Shown: positions 37,238 to 48,349, numbered from the stretch's first letter. The stretch is 64,000 bases of DNA from Adiantum capillus-veneris (GCA_014529385.2 CM043960.1:23326896-23390895), one strand, 5' to 3'. Translations and numbers: made by a program. The notes: generated by a model from the sequence alone, not told the origin.

Positions 37238-38527
37238 TGTCACGTGACACATCCCAACCCTATGTGTCCATGGACAAGCTACACCACAACAAGGTTTAGT
37301 CAGTTCAGACAAATCTAGATTAACAATGGTCTGGCACTTTTGTGAGTCTATTCGTAGACTGTGCATGCCCAGTCACTTAGCATAGATGCATATCCTCTGG
37401 TTGCACACAGCATGATCATCAAAATTCCCATCAGAATCCATTAGAATCAATTAGGGCAATTTTCCAGTGCATTTAGCCTATTTTCCCTATTTTTGATATT
37501 TTTCACTTATTATTTTTAAGTGACTTTCCAACAAAAGTAGGTAGGGCAATTTTGCTAAGTTTGTATATATATAAGCAAACCCAAGTTAGCACTCAATGGC
37601 AGAAGAGGTAGCAGGAGCACGTGCTCAACAGGCACCTTCTCAGCAGAACCCCCACAAAACCCCTCAATTGACCTAGCGTTTATGCTCCCAAGCAACAGCC
37701 TAGCGTTTTTGGATCAGACCATCGCAGACCAGCCAACGTTTTGCATTTGCAGAGCCACGGCGACAAGACCACAGCAGATCAGCCTAGCATTTTTGCATCT
37801 GCAGAATCCCGGCGACAGAAACACCAGAATTCAGCCCTAGCGTTTTTGGTTGCAGATCAGCCCCGGCGTTTTGCACCTTCATCGCGACGGAAAGTCAAGG
37901 CACATCAGCGTTTTCAGTTTTCAGCAGTTAGTACCCACAGATCAAGTCCCGAACCTCGCAGATCTCACCTTTCCGCAACAGTTCCTCGCCGCACGGTCAG
38001 TTTCCGCAAGGTTTACACTTTCAGCCCGGAAAACGCAATCTGCGTTTTCAACGCGTCGTCGTCGCATCGTCGCCATCGACATCGTCACCGACATAGAGTC
38101 AGAATTCAGCAGATAGAAGATTTGCAGATTTTAGCCCATAGCGTTTTTGGACAGCAGTAGAAAGATTGCAGATTTCAGCCCTTAGGTCGACTTCGTCATC
38201 CCCGTCGACATAGCCTAGACTTGCATCAGTCTCATGCATACCATTTGTACCAGATTGTGCAATCATAAGTAGACCACTCTCGCCGACGAGAGTGGGGCCT
38301 TCGGAGGAGGGTTTTACAACGTCTCTTGTGTCATATCTCTCTTCTCTCTCTATCTCTCAGTCTCATACACTTGCACGCACAGTGTCCATTCACTTTGTTT
38401 GTGATCATAGCATTCTCTCATTAAGAACGGAAGGCTCTCCCTTCCATAAGAACAAAAGGAACCTTGAGCACACTTCGGAGCACTCATCTTGAGCAAAGCG
38501 CAAACATTCATTCTGCTGCACCTAACA
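37238..38527 (+). repeat. F1 LTR 3, solo, TSD TCTCT
   Basis: 1290 bp, from the palindrome TGTCACGTGACA to CACCTAACA. Flanked by TCTCT at 37233-37237 and 38528-38532. Its motif region resembles LTR 5 and the minus-strand copies, not LTRs 1 and 4, so it belongs to a different subfamily from its host element. Confidence 0.9.
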
Positions 38528-38532
38528 TCTCT

Positions 38533-39068
38533 TCCTTGGCATGACACAGTTTTCGAACGACCACATGAAAGTATTAGCACCAAGCATGGGCATTTCCGTA
38601 GTGAATTGCCACAGTTGATGTTCTAGATCATAAGAGAAAGATTCGATCTCATTGTTTGCATGTGTTTGATGAACGGGTTGTCACTCCGTCTCTATGTTCA
38701 TCTACACTGCATGCACAGTCTTTCACGAAGACAGGATTGTTTCCACTCACTTTACATGGAATAGGTATTTTCATGGTTTTATGTTGGAAATGGTTTCAGA
38801 AATTTTCAGCCATGGAGATTCTTGAAGAAGAAAGAAGCATGACTCTCGACGAAGTTGAAGCATCGAAGGAGCCACAGAAGACTTTGTGTCGCTTTCGGCG
38901 CGGCCCAAAAAAGCAAGCATTGCAGACCTTTATGAAGTTCAAGTATCGCACAACCCACACATCAGAGTGGGCCGGCAAAGAGTCCCTTCCAGGATTCCGG
39001 ATGCTATTGGCGATCTTTCTCGACGCCATACAGTTCGGTACCAGTACCTCACTTTGAAAAAGAGGGGA
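38533..39068 (+). pseudogene. F1 ORF2 C-terminal part and polypurine tract
   Basis: It continues the ORF2 region interrupted at 37237. The frame at 38656-39057 (133 residues) ends FGTSTSL and stops immediately before the purine tract GAAAAAGAGGGGA (39056-39068), which touches the 3' LTR. An overlapping frame (ADLYEVQVSHNPHIRV...VRYQYLTL) is also open here and in two other copies, so which one is translated cannot be decided by eye. Equivalent sequence is at 40580-41146 and, inverted, at 51085-51640. Confidence 0.45.
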
Positions 39069-40206
39069 TGTCACGTGACACATCCAACCCTATGTGTCCG
39101 TGGACAAGCTACAGCATGATCAGGGTTTAGTCAGTCCAATTGGTCTAGATTAGAAGTGATCTGGCACTTTTGTGAGTCTATTCGTAGACCGTGCATGCCC
39201 AGTCACTTGGTATAGATGCATATCCTTTGGTTGCACACAGCATGATCATCAGTATTCCCACCAGAATCCATTAGAATCACTTAGGCGAATTTTCCAGTGA
39301 TTTTAGCCTATTTTCCCTATTTTTGACATTTTGCACTTATTAATTTAAGTGACTTTCCAACAAAAGTAGACAGGGCAATTTTGCTAAAAAATTATATAAG
39401 CAAACCCAAGTTAGCACTTTCTGGCAGAAGAGGCAACAGGAGCTCCCCGCTCAACAGGCACCTTCTCAGCAAGAACCCCATCAGAACCCTGGCGTTTTGC
39501 AGATTTTCTTGATCGCCACAGATAACTAGCCCTAGCGTTTTGGGTTTCGCACTAAGCCTGGCGTTTTTGCATATCCTCAACATCTCCCACAGTGCCCTAG
39601 CGTTTGCAACTTGCATCACCGCCACAGTCCCAGAATTGACCAGCGTTTTTACTAACGCTACCACATCCATCAGCGTTTTTGGTTTTCAGCCCTTACTACG
39701 TCATATGGTCAACGTTTTCAAGCATATTGGACAGCACCAGATTCAGCCCTAGTTGGTTGCAAAAGATAGCTATTTTCAGCCCATTAAAACGCAGCCAAAA
39801 CAGTCATTTTCAGCCACCGAAACAGTCCCGAAATTCAGCAGATAGAAGACCACAGATTTCAGCCCTAAAGTCGTCGTCGTCATCGGCATAGTCCCAAGTT
39901 GCATCAGTCCATTGCATCCGCATTGTACCACTTTGTGCAATCATAAGTGGACCACTCTCGCCAACGAGAGTGGGACCTTCGGAGGAGGGTTTTACAACGT
40001 CTCTGGTGTCGTATCTCTCTTCTCTCTCTATCTCTCAGTCTCATACACTTGCACGCACAGTGTCCATTCACTTTGTTTGTGATCATAGCACTTTCCATTA
40101 AGAACGGAAGGCTCTCCCTTCCATAAGAACTAAAACGAACCTTGAGCGCAGTTCGGAGCACTCTTCTTGAGCAAAGTGCAAACAATCATTCCGCTGCACC
40201 TTTACA
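39069..40206 (+). repeat. F1 LTR 4 (3' LTR of the inserted element)
   Basis: 1138 bp, TGTCACGTGACA to CACCTTTACA. Nearly the same as LTR 1 apart from scattered changes and a ~45-bp deletion between two GGCGTTTTGCAGATT copies. Followed by target duplication TGATG. Confidence 0.9.
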
Positions 40207-41146
40207 TGATGAGTTGCATGAAGATGATGTGATTGTTCACAAGGATGATGAGTTAGTTGATGCTTTTTCTAGCGAACTAACCTCGTTGCAGATTCGATCA
40301 ATCATGAAGGATTGATCTTGGTTCTCGAGTCGAGGTCCAAAGAACCCCCTCAAGAAGAAGCGATCTTGGCTCTCGAGCCTAGGTCCAAAGAACCCTCACA
40401 GGAAGTATTATGTGTTCGTATGATTAGTACGCACGCATTGTTCGAATGTTTCATTCGTGATCGTTTCCTGTATTTTAGTCAACGTCTTTATGTGATCCCT
40501 TTTCCTAGGCTATATATTGTACGTTGAGCACGTTTCACTCATGGATGAGCACGAATGTATGCAGATTTTTCATAAAGAGCTGAAAAGTATGCATTCAAGG
40601 ACGTCACATTCCATGTCTCTTCCTTGGCACGACACAGTTGTAAAAAGAGCACATGAAAGTATGAGCACCAAGCATGGGCATTTCCGTTGTGAATTGCCAC
40701 AGTTGATTGCTTTAGATCATAAGAGAAAGATTCGATCTCATTGTTTGTGGTGAACGGTTTAGCACTCCGTCTCTTTGTTCATCTACATTGCATGCACAGT
40801 CTTTGAGGAAGACAAGATTCTTTCCACTCACTTTACATGGAATAGGTATGTTCATGGTTTTGTGTTGGAAATGGGTTCAAGAATTTTCAACCATGGAGAT
40901 TCTTGAAGACGAAAGAAGAATGACTCGACGAAGTTGAAGTATCGAAGGAGCCAAGAAGACTTTGTGTCGCTTTCGGCACGGCCCAAAGAAACAAGCGTTG
41001 CAGACCTTTATGAAGTTCAAGTATCGCACGACCCACACATCAAAGTGGGCCGGCGAAGAGTCCCTTCCAAGATTCCGGATGTTGTTGGCGATCTCCCTCG
41101 ACGCAATACAGTTCGGTACCAGTACCTCACTTTGAAAAGGAGGGGA
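40207..41146 (+). pseudogene. F1 ORF2 of the outer element, frameshifted
   Basis: The KHDDL-repeat tail, the LALE.RSKEP blocks, VLCVRMI, HVSLMDEHECM and SMSLPWHDT are all visible, but in at least three frames with stops. The region ends at purine tract GAAAAGGAGGGGA (41134-41146). Its 5' continuation is 33120-33237. Confidence 0.5.
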
Positions 41147-42336
41147 TGTCACGTGACACATCCAACCCTATGTGTCCGGACAAGCTACAGCACGACAAGG
41201 GTTCAGTCAGTCCAGTCAGTGTAGATTAGCAAGTGATCTGGCACTTTTGTGAGTCTATTCGTAGACCGTGCATGCCCAGTCACTTAGTGTAGATGCATAT
41301 CCTCTGGTTGCCCACAGCATGATCATAAGCATTCCCATAAGAATCCTTCACGAGAATTTTCCAATGCATTTAGCCTATTTTACCTATTTTTGACATTTTT
41401 CACTTATTATTTTTTAGTGACTTTTGTTAGAAAGTAGGTAGGGCAAATTGAGTAAGTTTGTATATAAGCAAACCTAGACTAGCACTAAATGGCAGAAGAG
41501 GCAGCAGGAGCATACGCAGAACCCCCCCAAGAGACCTAGCGTTTTTGGAGCAGAGCCAAGACCTGGCGTTTTCATCACCAGATCAGCCAACGATTTGCTT
41601 TTGCAGATTTCGGCGACAGCAGAACCTCAGATCAGCCTAGCGTTTTGCATATTGCAGAGCAACCGACGACAACAGCAGAATTTCAGCCCTAGCGTTTTTG
41701 GTTTGCAGATCAGCCTCGGCGTTTTGCAGCTTTACCGCGACGGAACAACAAGGAACATCAGCGTTTTCAGTTTTCAACAGTTAGCACCCGCAAATAAAGT
41801 CCCGAACCTCGCAAATCTCACCTTCCCGCAGCAGTTCCTCGCCGCACAGTCAGTTTCCGCAAGGTTTACAGTTTCAGCCTGAAAAACGCAGATTTCAGCA
41901 TCTGCGTTTTCAGCGCGTCATCGTTGCATCGTCGTCATCGACATAGAGTCAGAATTCAGCAGATAAAGATTTGCAGATTTCAGCCATTAGCACTTCCAGA
42001 TTTCAGCCCGTCTCGTCGTCGTCCTCATCATCGTCGACATCGTCGGCAAGTCCAAGCATTGTAGAGATTTGTGCAATCATAAGTAGACCGCTCTCGCCAT
42101 AGAGAGTGGGGCCTTCGGGGAGGGTTTTACGTCGTCTCTGGTGTCGTATTCTCTTCTCTATCTCTCAGTCTCATGCACTTCCGTTCATAGTGTCCATTCA
42201 CTTTGTTCGTGATCATTGCACTCTCTCATTAAGAATGGAAGGCTCTCCCTTCCATAAGAACAAAAAGGAACCTTGAGCACAGTTCGGAGCACTCATATTG
42301 CGCAAAGTTCAAATAGTCATTCCGCTGCACCTAACA
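41147..42336 (+). repeat. F1 LTR 5 (3' LTR of the outer element)
   Basis: 1190 bp, TGTCACGTGACA to CACCTAACA. The TATA box is near 41460. The hairpin near 42088 keeps stem CTCTC/GAGAG but has loop GCCATA. Confidence 0.9.
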
Positions 42337-43256
42337 TCTTCATTGGAGGGCTTCTTTGTGGGAGGCACAGAAGGCTTTGCTGTAACATTGCCCTTGGCTG
42401 AAAACTGTTTGCCCTGGGATCCATTCTTGTGGCTATTAAATCCATCAAAATCTCCCTTCCACAGATTGCTGGCCATTCTTGCATTCTCAATCAACTGGAA
42501 CATATTCATGACAGTAGTCTTTATGCAGTAGTCCCTGATTTTCTTGGGCAATCCGAAACAGTACTTCTCAATCTCTTCTGACAATGGCACAAATCTGTAA
42601 GAGGTGACTAGCAACAGTGCGGCCCAAAACTGTTTATTGTACTCTTCCAGATTCACGCACTGTTTAACATTCAACTCGTGCCATTCTGTCATCACATCCA
42701 CTTCAAAAGTGTTTGTCAACCATGCAGGCGCAAAAAGCTGTTTGAATTGGACCCACATTGTTGAGGCTTGACCCTGGTTCAACAATGCGGTCCACCATTA
42801 AAACGCATTCCCTTTCAAGAAAGTGGCAGCCTTGCGTATCTTTAAAGATTCCGTGAAGTTTCCTCCAGTATAAGCTGCATCAAACTGCTGTATGAAGGTC
42901 AAAGCCTTCAGTTGATCTTCAGTTCCTTTGAAAGTTTCAAACTTCACTCCCTGCCCACCTTCCTTGTAATCCTTTGGCTGACTCAAAGGAGCCACATTAT
43001 CATAAACAGGTGCCTGCAAAAGTGGTGCTCCATGATTGCCCATTCCAGCACTCGCATCACCTATTTTACCTGTCATATCTGCATTTTGGGCGCATGGCTG
43101 CGAAAAACCAACCTTACCAAATTGTGTTCCAAGCGCTCTAAATTGACCATACGCACCCTGAAAACCTGGTTGGACACCCATGTTCGCATACATAGGATTA
43201 CCCATGCCTGCTTGCATTGTCCCGAACACATTCCCTGGCATATAACCTACCGCCAT
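42337..43256 (-). pseudogene. gag: Ty3/gypsy gag with an internal stop
   Basis: The minus strand reads MAVGYMPGNVFG, a Gly/Met-rich N-terminus, then GVKFETFKGTEDQLKALTFI, ATFLKGNAF, a TAA, WWTALLNQGQ, WVQFKQLFAPAWL and LEEYNKQFWAALL. This is the Retrotrans_gag pattern (A..WW..L, W..FK..F, V.EY...F). Gag forms the virus-like particle. Only one stop breaks an otherwise open ~300-residue frame. The protein is truncated where F1 LTR 5 begins (42336), so F1 inserted into this element. Its other half was not found. Confidence 0.85.
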
Positions 43257-44128
43257 GATGGCAGAATCATTGGGAACCGTGCCCCACTGTTAGAAGACAG
43301 TTCATGGACTGTTTAGGGCTGAAAACAGGGCAAAAACCAGTAAATACAGCGTGCTGAATTTACTGTTGTTGGGCAGGAATCAAAGGGTTTATGCCAATGG
43401 AAGTGAGTTCCAACTAGGGAATTGGTTTCGCGCAAGTTTTGGGGCTGTTATGCTGCCGAAATTTGGCCAAAACAGGTGGTATCTAGTTGGATGCAGGTAA
43501 AGGATTCCCAGGACTCTACTTTGTAATTTACCCTCTCAAAGTAAAAAGAAATACTGAAAGGGGCGCCAATTTTGGGGCCTACAGGTTGTCGACGTCTGCT
43601 CGGAGCATTCAAGCTTCCGAGCCATGTGTGCATAAATGTTAATTCCCGTCCGCGCAGGTTCCCTTTGCAAAGTGCTCTGTGTGTGTGTCTAAAGTAAAGT
43701 AAAGAATTTTGAATGAAAGCCAAAGCCTACCGCCCTACGGGCCAGTTTCATTGCCTCTTTTGAGTTAATTCTCTAGTTCCCACTGACTTATAAAGTTGTA
43801 AGTGACTTTCCTAGTGGCCCAGATTTCATTTGGCGCGCACAGGCTTCCATACTCATCGGAATTCAGTGCTAGCTAGCCCGACTAGTCCCAGACTGACCGA
43901 CCTAGACTCTCGATGTGAGAAACCCGTTTGGCCGCAGCCGTTTCACACTGGCCATGCAATGTCCACTTACACCTTTTCAAGGGTTTCGGAGAAAACAAGT
44001 CAAAATAAAATAAATAAAAATCTGTAGTACATATTTAGAGAAGGCAACAGGAAAAATACACCTCCTGGTGACATACAACTCCCCGAGGGTCCAACTCTCT
44101 CCGAGACTCTATGTCCAAATGCTCTCTG
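43257..44128. other. Leader or LTR of the gypsy element; no gene
   Basis: Upstream (minus strand) of the gag. It contains the GGGGCGCCAA repeat near 43560, and TTCTAACAGTGGGGCACGG at 43278-43296 (minus), possibly an LTR end with a non-Met primer site. No coding sequence is recognised. Confidence 0.35.
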
Positions 44129-44286
44129 TGTTAAAGGTGGCAGCAGTAGATGCAATGAAGACGAGCTAGCTCATGATTCGGTGGGCACCTCGACTCCGAT
44201 CTAGAACACCTGCAATGCCAAACACATGAACAAGGCACACCTATGGAGAAGAGAGATCATTGAGGTAGAGAGACACGACATCTGAG

Positions 44287-44324
<38 letters not shown>

Positions 44325-47300
44325 GCAAAGGCTCTCCATGCTGATAACAATCTGCTCATACAAGTGACCAAGGGTGGTTCGGCATAGAACTAACATGCCC
44401 AATGGATAGATCTGAGGTGCACATGCCACACAACGCGACTACTATTGACACTACCAACTGCTCTTGCGCATGAGACCACTGACAAGACGACAACGCGACT
44501 ACTATTGACACTACCAACTGCTCCTGCACATGAGATCACTGCTCCTGCACACAATGCGACTACTACTGACACTACCAACTGCTCCTGCACATGAGACCAC
44601 TGACATGACGACAACATGGGTGACAACCCCAACACTCATCCACCTCCTGGCATCAAGGAAGAACCTGAGAGAGAGACAGAATTGGATCTCTGCTCTCCTA
44701 GGCCGGCACACAAGAGTGGTGCTATGCCTCTGACTGAGACGCTCACGGGATGGGCTGCCCTGAGAAGATAACTCTAAGGGGAAGGTCTGCTGCCCATCTC
44801 TCCTAGCAAGGGATCGCCTCCACAAGAAGCCCGTCCTCGTCAGCAAACCCCATCAGAGCTGCCCACAAAAACGCTGAGGGCTGCCAAGCAAAAACGTTGG
44901 GGCTACTGGTGAAAACGCTAGGCTTGCATGCTGGGGAAAACGCTAGTGTTGTCTGTCGATGACCTCCACCTGTTGTCCCTTGGGGTGCCCATGAGAGGGC
45001 GCCCCCACACTGGGGCTGAATGTATGCTACACGAAGTGACCCCCCATACAACACATATATCCCCTGCCCATGGCTGCCCGACCCAGCTTCCAAGCTCCAC
45101 GACCTAGTAAATAGGGAGAGAAATAGGAGAGGGGTTGTAAGGTGCAGCAGAAGTGAATGTTGAACTTTGCTCAAGATGAGTGCTCCGAACAGTGCTCAAG
45201 GTTCTTTTTACTTACGGAAGGGAGAGCCTTCCGTTCTTTAAAGAGAGAGTGCGAGTGATCACAAACAAAGTGGATAACCACTGTGAATGAAGGTGTTGAG
45301 ACTGAGAGATAGAGAGAGAAGAATACAACACCAGACAAGTTGTCAAACCCTCCTCCGAAGGCCCTCCTCTCGATGGCGAGAGAACTCTATGCTATTGATT
45401 GCACGAATCTGGTACAAGATGTTGATGCAAACTTGTGAGGCTATGATGCAGTGTGTGGAGACGACGGTGACGACGGGTGCGGTGACGGCGACGTATCTGC
45501 TGAAAACGCTGATTTTTGCTGCTGTCTTTACTGCTGAAAAACGCTGAAGTACTGCTGTCCTAAACGCTGATTTGGTGCTGTCCCAAAAACGCTGACTGCT
45601 GGCTATGCAAACGCTGGATTAGCTTGTTGAAAAACGCTGATCTGCTAGCCTTGGGATCGCTGAAGTGCTGCTGATCTGGCATTAAAAACGCTGTCAAAAG
45701 GGGGGTTGGAAACGCTGTCCAAGGGGGGCTGATGACGCTGTCCAAAGGGGCTGAATGCGCTGTGTAGTCAAGGCTGAAAACGCCAGGGTTCTTGGGGCGG
45801 TTCTTGCTTGAGAAGCTGTCGAGAGGCCTGCTGCAACGGGTGTATGTGCTCTCCTTGCTCTTCTGCTAGAAAACCTAGCGCTAGCTTTTCCTTATATATT
45901 ATCTAAGTCAAGTTGCCCTACCCAGTTCCCAGCAAAAGTCACTTAAAAATAATAAGTGAAAAATGGCTAAAATAGGGAAAATAGGTTCTGTGCACTGGCA
46001 AATGCTCCTGATGGAATCTGATGGTAATGCTGATGATCATGCTGCGTGCAACTAGAGGATATGCATCTACTCGTGCCTGGGCATGCACGGTCTACGAATA
46101 GACTCACAAAAGTGCCAGAACACTTCCTAAGCTAGACTGACTGGACTAACTAAACCCTTGTCATGAAGTAGCTTTTCCACGTACACATAGGGTTAGATGT
46201 GCCACGTGACAGGGGCACTAGATGCTTGGGGAAAACATGGGAGATAGGGATAAAATATCTCAGGCCTCCAGGAGCCAATTGGACATGGAACCAAGCCTAA
46301 AACCCAAGGCTAAACATGGCTAGACACAACCCGACATGAGAAACCTACCTCACAGTGGCCGAGCACAGCCACAAAACAGCCCTCACTCCTAACACGCGTC
46401 CCTGGGAGAAACTGGGACCAATTGGACGAATCCACAGAGATGTCTGAACTCCAACACCCCCTCAGCTCCTAGAAAGGAAGTCGGACCCGCAAGCTGGAGT
46501 GAGCAATCTACAACTGTAAAGAGAGGGTTTCGTGGACGAGGATATTTGCTACAAAACACTGAAATCGAATAGTACCTAGCTAGAAAATCATTCAACCGCT
46601 ACCCCCGAAAGAAGTCCAAGAAGTACAATGCTGTCTACTGAAAGTAAATCCAGCTCTATCAAGAATCTCCTCAAGCCAGCCAACTCACAAGTTGCACAAC
46701 CAGCATGTGCAGAAGGTACTGTTGCTGACCCCTCCAAGAGAATGCATTAAAACTGAGGGTAAAAGGCATAGACTACTGGTATCCGGATCATTTCCCAAAG
46801 TGCTCTACCCTCGAGGAAAGTGTCGAAAATCTGCACCTCTGTGGTCATATACCACATGCCAGAATCTCCAAGCTGCTATGGGAAGTTCAAGGAACGGGAC
46901 AACCGAGGCTACTGAGGAATTATATGTCTGATGACGAAGATTCAAGAACCAAAGAACTGCACCAACCACCATATGCAATGATGAGCTGTCTGCATAACTG
47001 TATCTGAAGGAACTTCATTAGAACTGATAGTGAAAACTGCCACTGAGCTTCATTTGTCTGGAACACATCTTGTAGGAATATCACCCCACTCTCAAAGTGA
47101 ATCGGGAACAAACATTTAACAGAAAGGAACACACATCATTATTGAGACTACAGCTAACACGGCAAGACCAAGAGAAGATCATGCTCCCAATCCGAGCATC
47201 CAAGGTGCTCGTATCACCTAGGGCTCCGGTACCATGTCAAAGGTGGCAGCAGTAGATGCAATGAAGACAAGAACTGGCTCATGATCCGGTGGGCACCTCG

Positions 47301-47396
47301 ACTCCAATCTAGAACACTTGCAATGCCAAACACATGAACAAGGCACACCTGTGGAGAAGAGAGATCACTAAGGTAGAGAGAGACAAGACATCTGAG

Positions 47397-47430
<34 letters not shown>
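44129..47430 (-). mobile_element. F2 short LTR element (TRIM-like), interrupted and truncated
   Basis: On the minus strand the 5' LTR (only its last part, 47235-47430) is followed by the primer-binding site TGGTACCGGAGCC (47222-47234), a 778-bp interior, a purine tract (GGAGCTGAGGGGG) and the 3' LTR 44129-46456 starting TGTTGGAGTTCAG. Without the nested F1 LTR the 3' LTR is about 1.25 kb, longer than the interior. The interior has no gag or pol. The 5' LTR stops inside its (GA)n run, where gypsy gag begins. Confidence 0.8.
45136..46211 (-). repeat. F1 solo LTR inside the F2 LTR
   Basis: 1076 bp, reverse orientation, from TGTAAGGTGC to CCACGTGACA. Flanks GGGGT and GGGGC form a target duplication with one change. 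Its AAACGCT array (45488-45790) is of a third subtype, with more GCTGTCC spacers. F2 sequence continues on both sides. Confidence 0.85.
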
Positions 47431-47432
<2 letters not shown>

Positions 47433-47439
47433 TCTCTGT

Positions 47440-48349
47440 GCAACAACAGACTAGACCACCATGTCTGTGCATTTTCTTTGAAGTAAGATGTCGCCCTTTG
47501 TACCTTAATTTCCAAGAAATAACCTCCTCAGAAGGCGACCTCAACCAGCTGTATGAATTCAAGGGCTCGATGGATGTCCTCGTAGCGTGAAAAAATATCA
47601 AACTTGACTGCTTGACCCCATCCTTGAACTCCTTGGTCTTCTTGTTCTTTTTCTCATTGCTCGAACTGTCAACAGAGAATGAGGTCTCCTCCTCTAAACT
47701 GTTAGATGCCTCCCTACAATTTTAGACTTTTTCAAGAATCTGTTTTTCTTGTTTTTTCTCTGCTTTTTCTCATCCTTTCTAAAACTAGGGGACGAAGAAC
47801 TAACGGATCTCTCTCTGAATACGAAGAAAAATTTAGGTCATCCTCGAAACAAAAACGTTTATTGGATCTGCTTACCATCTCAAAAGTCGACTTTTGGCCC
47901 AAATAACCTAGGGAAATCTATTGATTTCTTCTTCTTTTGAGAGTGCTTTAAGCTTTTCATTAACTGATTTGTCTTCTTTTCAAGAGCTTTGTCGAACTCT
48001 TTCTGCGAGTACAATTTCTGCTTTTCTGCAGTCGGCTTTGCTTTCTATTTCATTACTGTCTTGAGAGGAGAACTGATGGCCCCTCACCATCTAGAGTGAA
48101 TCACATCAAGCGGATAATTCTTCAGGTGAATCACATATTTCGGGTCTTTGGAGTACTTGATCAATCTTTTCATTTGCGTGTCAACCTGCAATTGACATTT
48201 GTACTCCGCTCTGTCGAGATTCCCATCGGAAATTTGCCGAAATCTCCATTGGTTTCTTGTGCCCACACTGGGACTTGACTTTTCTTCATCTCCTCCCACA
48301 CCAAAGATCGGAGGTGTGTGGTCTCTGTCAAATTCTGCGCGAGACCCAT
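47440..48349 (-). pseudogene. gag: Ty3/gypsy gag, second family
   Basis: It starts [18 protein letters not shown] at 48349, 26 bp after a primer-binding site TGGTATTAGAGC (48376-48387, minus). After a Lys-rich linker, ATSYFKENAQTWWSSLL gives the gag core (A...FK..A..WW..L). Frames shift at least three times. On its right side the PBS is joined not to an LTR but to a piece of integrase; on its left the gag runs into the (GA)n of F2. Confidence 0.7.

Larger units (their letters stand above)
33120..42336 (+). mobile_element. Nest of F1-family LTR retroelements
   Basis: Five LTRs of 1.14-1.29 kb in the same orientation can be resolved. The outermost element keeps internal pieces 33120-33237 and 40207-41146 and its 3' LTR 41147-42336. 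Into it went a second element with LTRs 33238-34422 and 39069-40206 and duplication TGATG (33233-33237, 40207-40211). Rejoining the flanks restores internal sequence seen intact at 35430-35470. Inside the second element sit a solo LTR 37238-38527 with duplication TCTCT and another LTR 35808-37020 flanked by a 172-bp duplication. The internal region encodes two unfamiliar ORFs and no recognisable pol, so the family is non-autonomous. Confidence 0.85.

Noticed and set aside
33743-39752. 70-residue ORFs in LTRs 1 and 4 (LSLAFLHIL, SVFGFQPLL) as a conserved LTR protein
   Set aside because: LTRs 1 and 4 were identical at insertion, so shared ORFs are expected; other LTRs do not keep the frame.
33650-42030. 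AGCGTTTT arrays as a CRISPR-like or plain minisatellite array
   Set aside because: The core is only 8 bp, variable, unevenly spaced, and lies in eukaryotic LTRs; no cas-like genes or constant spacer length.
33238-42336. Five same-direction F1 LTRs as a tandem array from unequal crossing-over
   Set aside because: Target duplications TGATG and TCTCT and the LTR 1-LTR 4 similarity fit nested insertion better; only LTR 2 remains unexplained.
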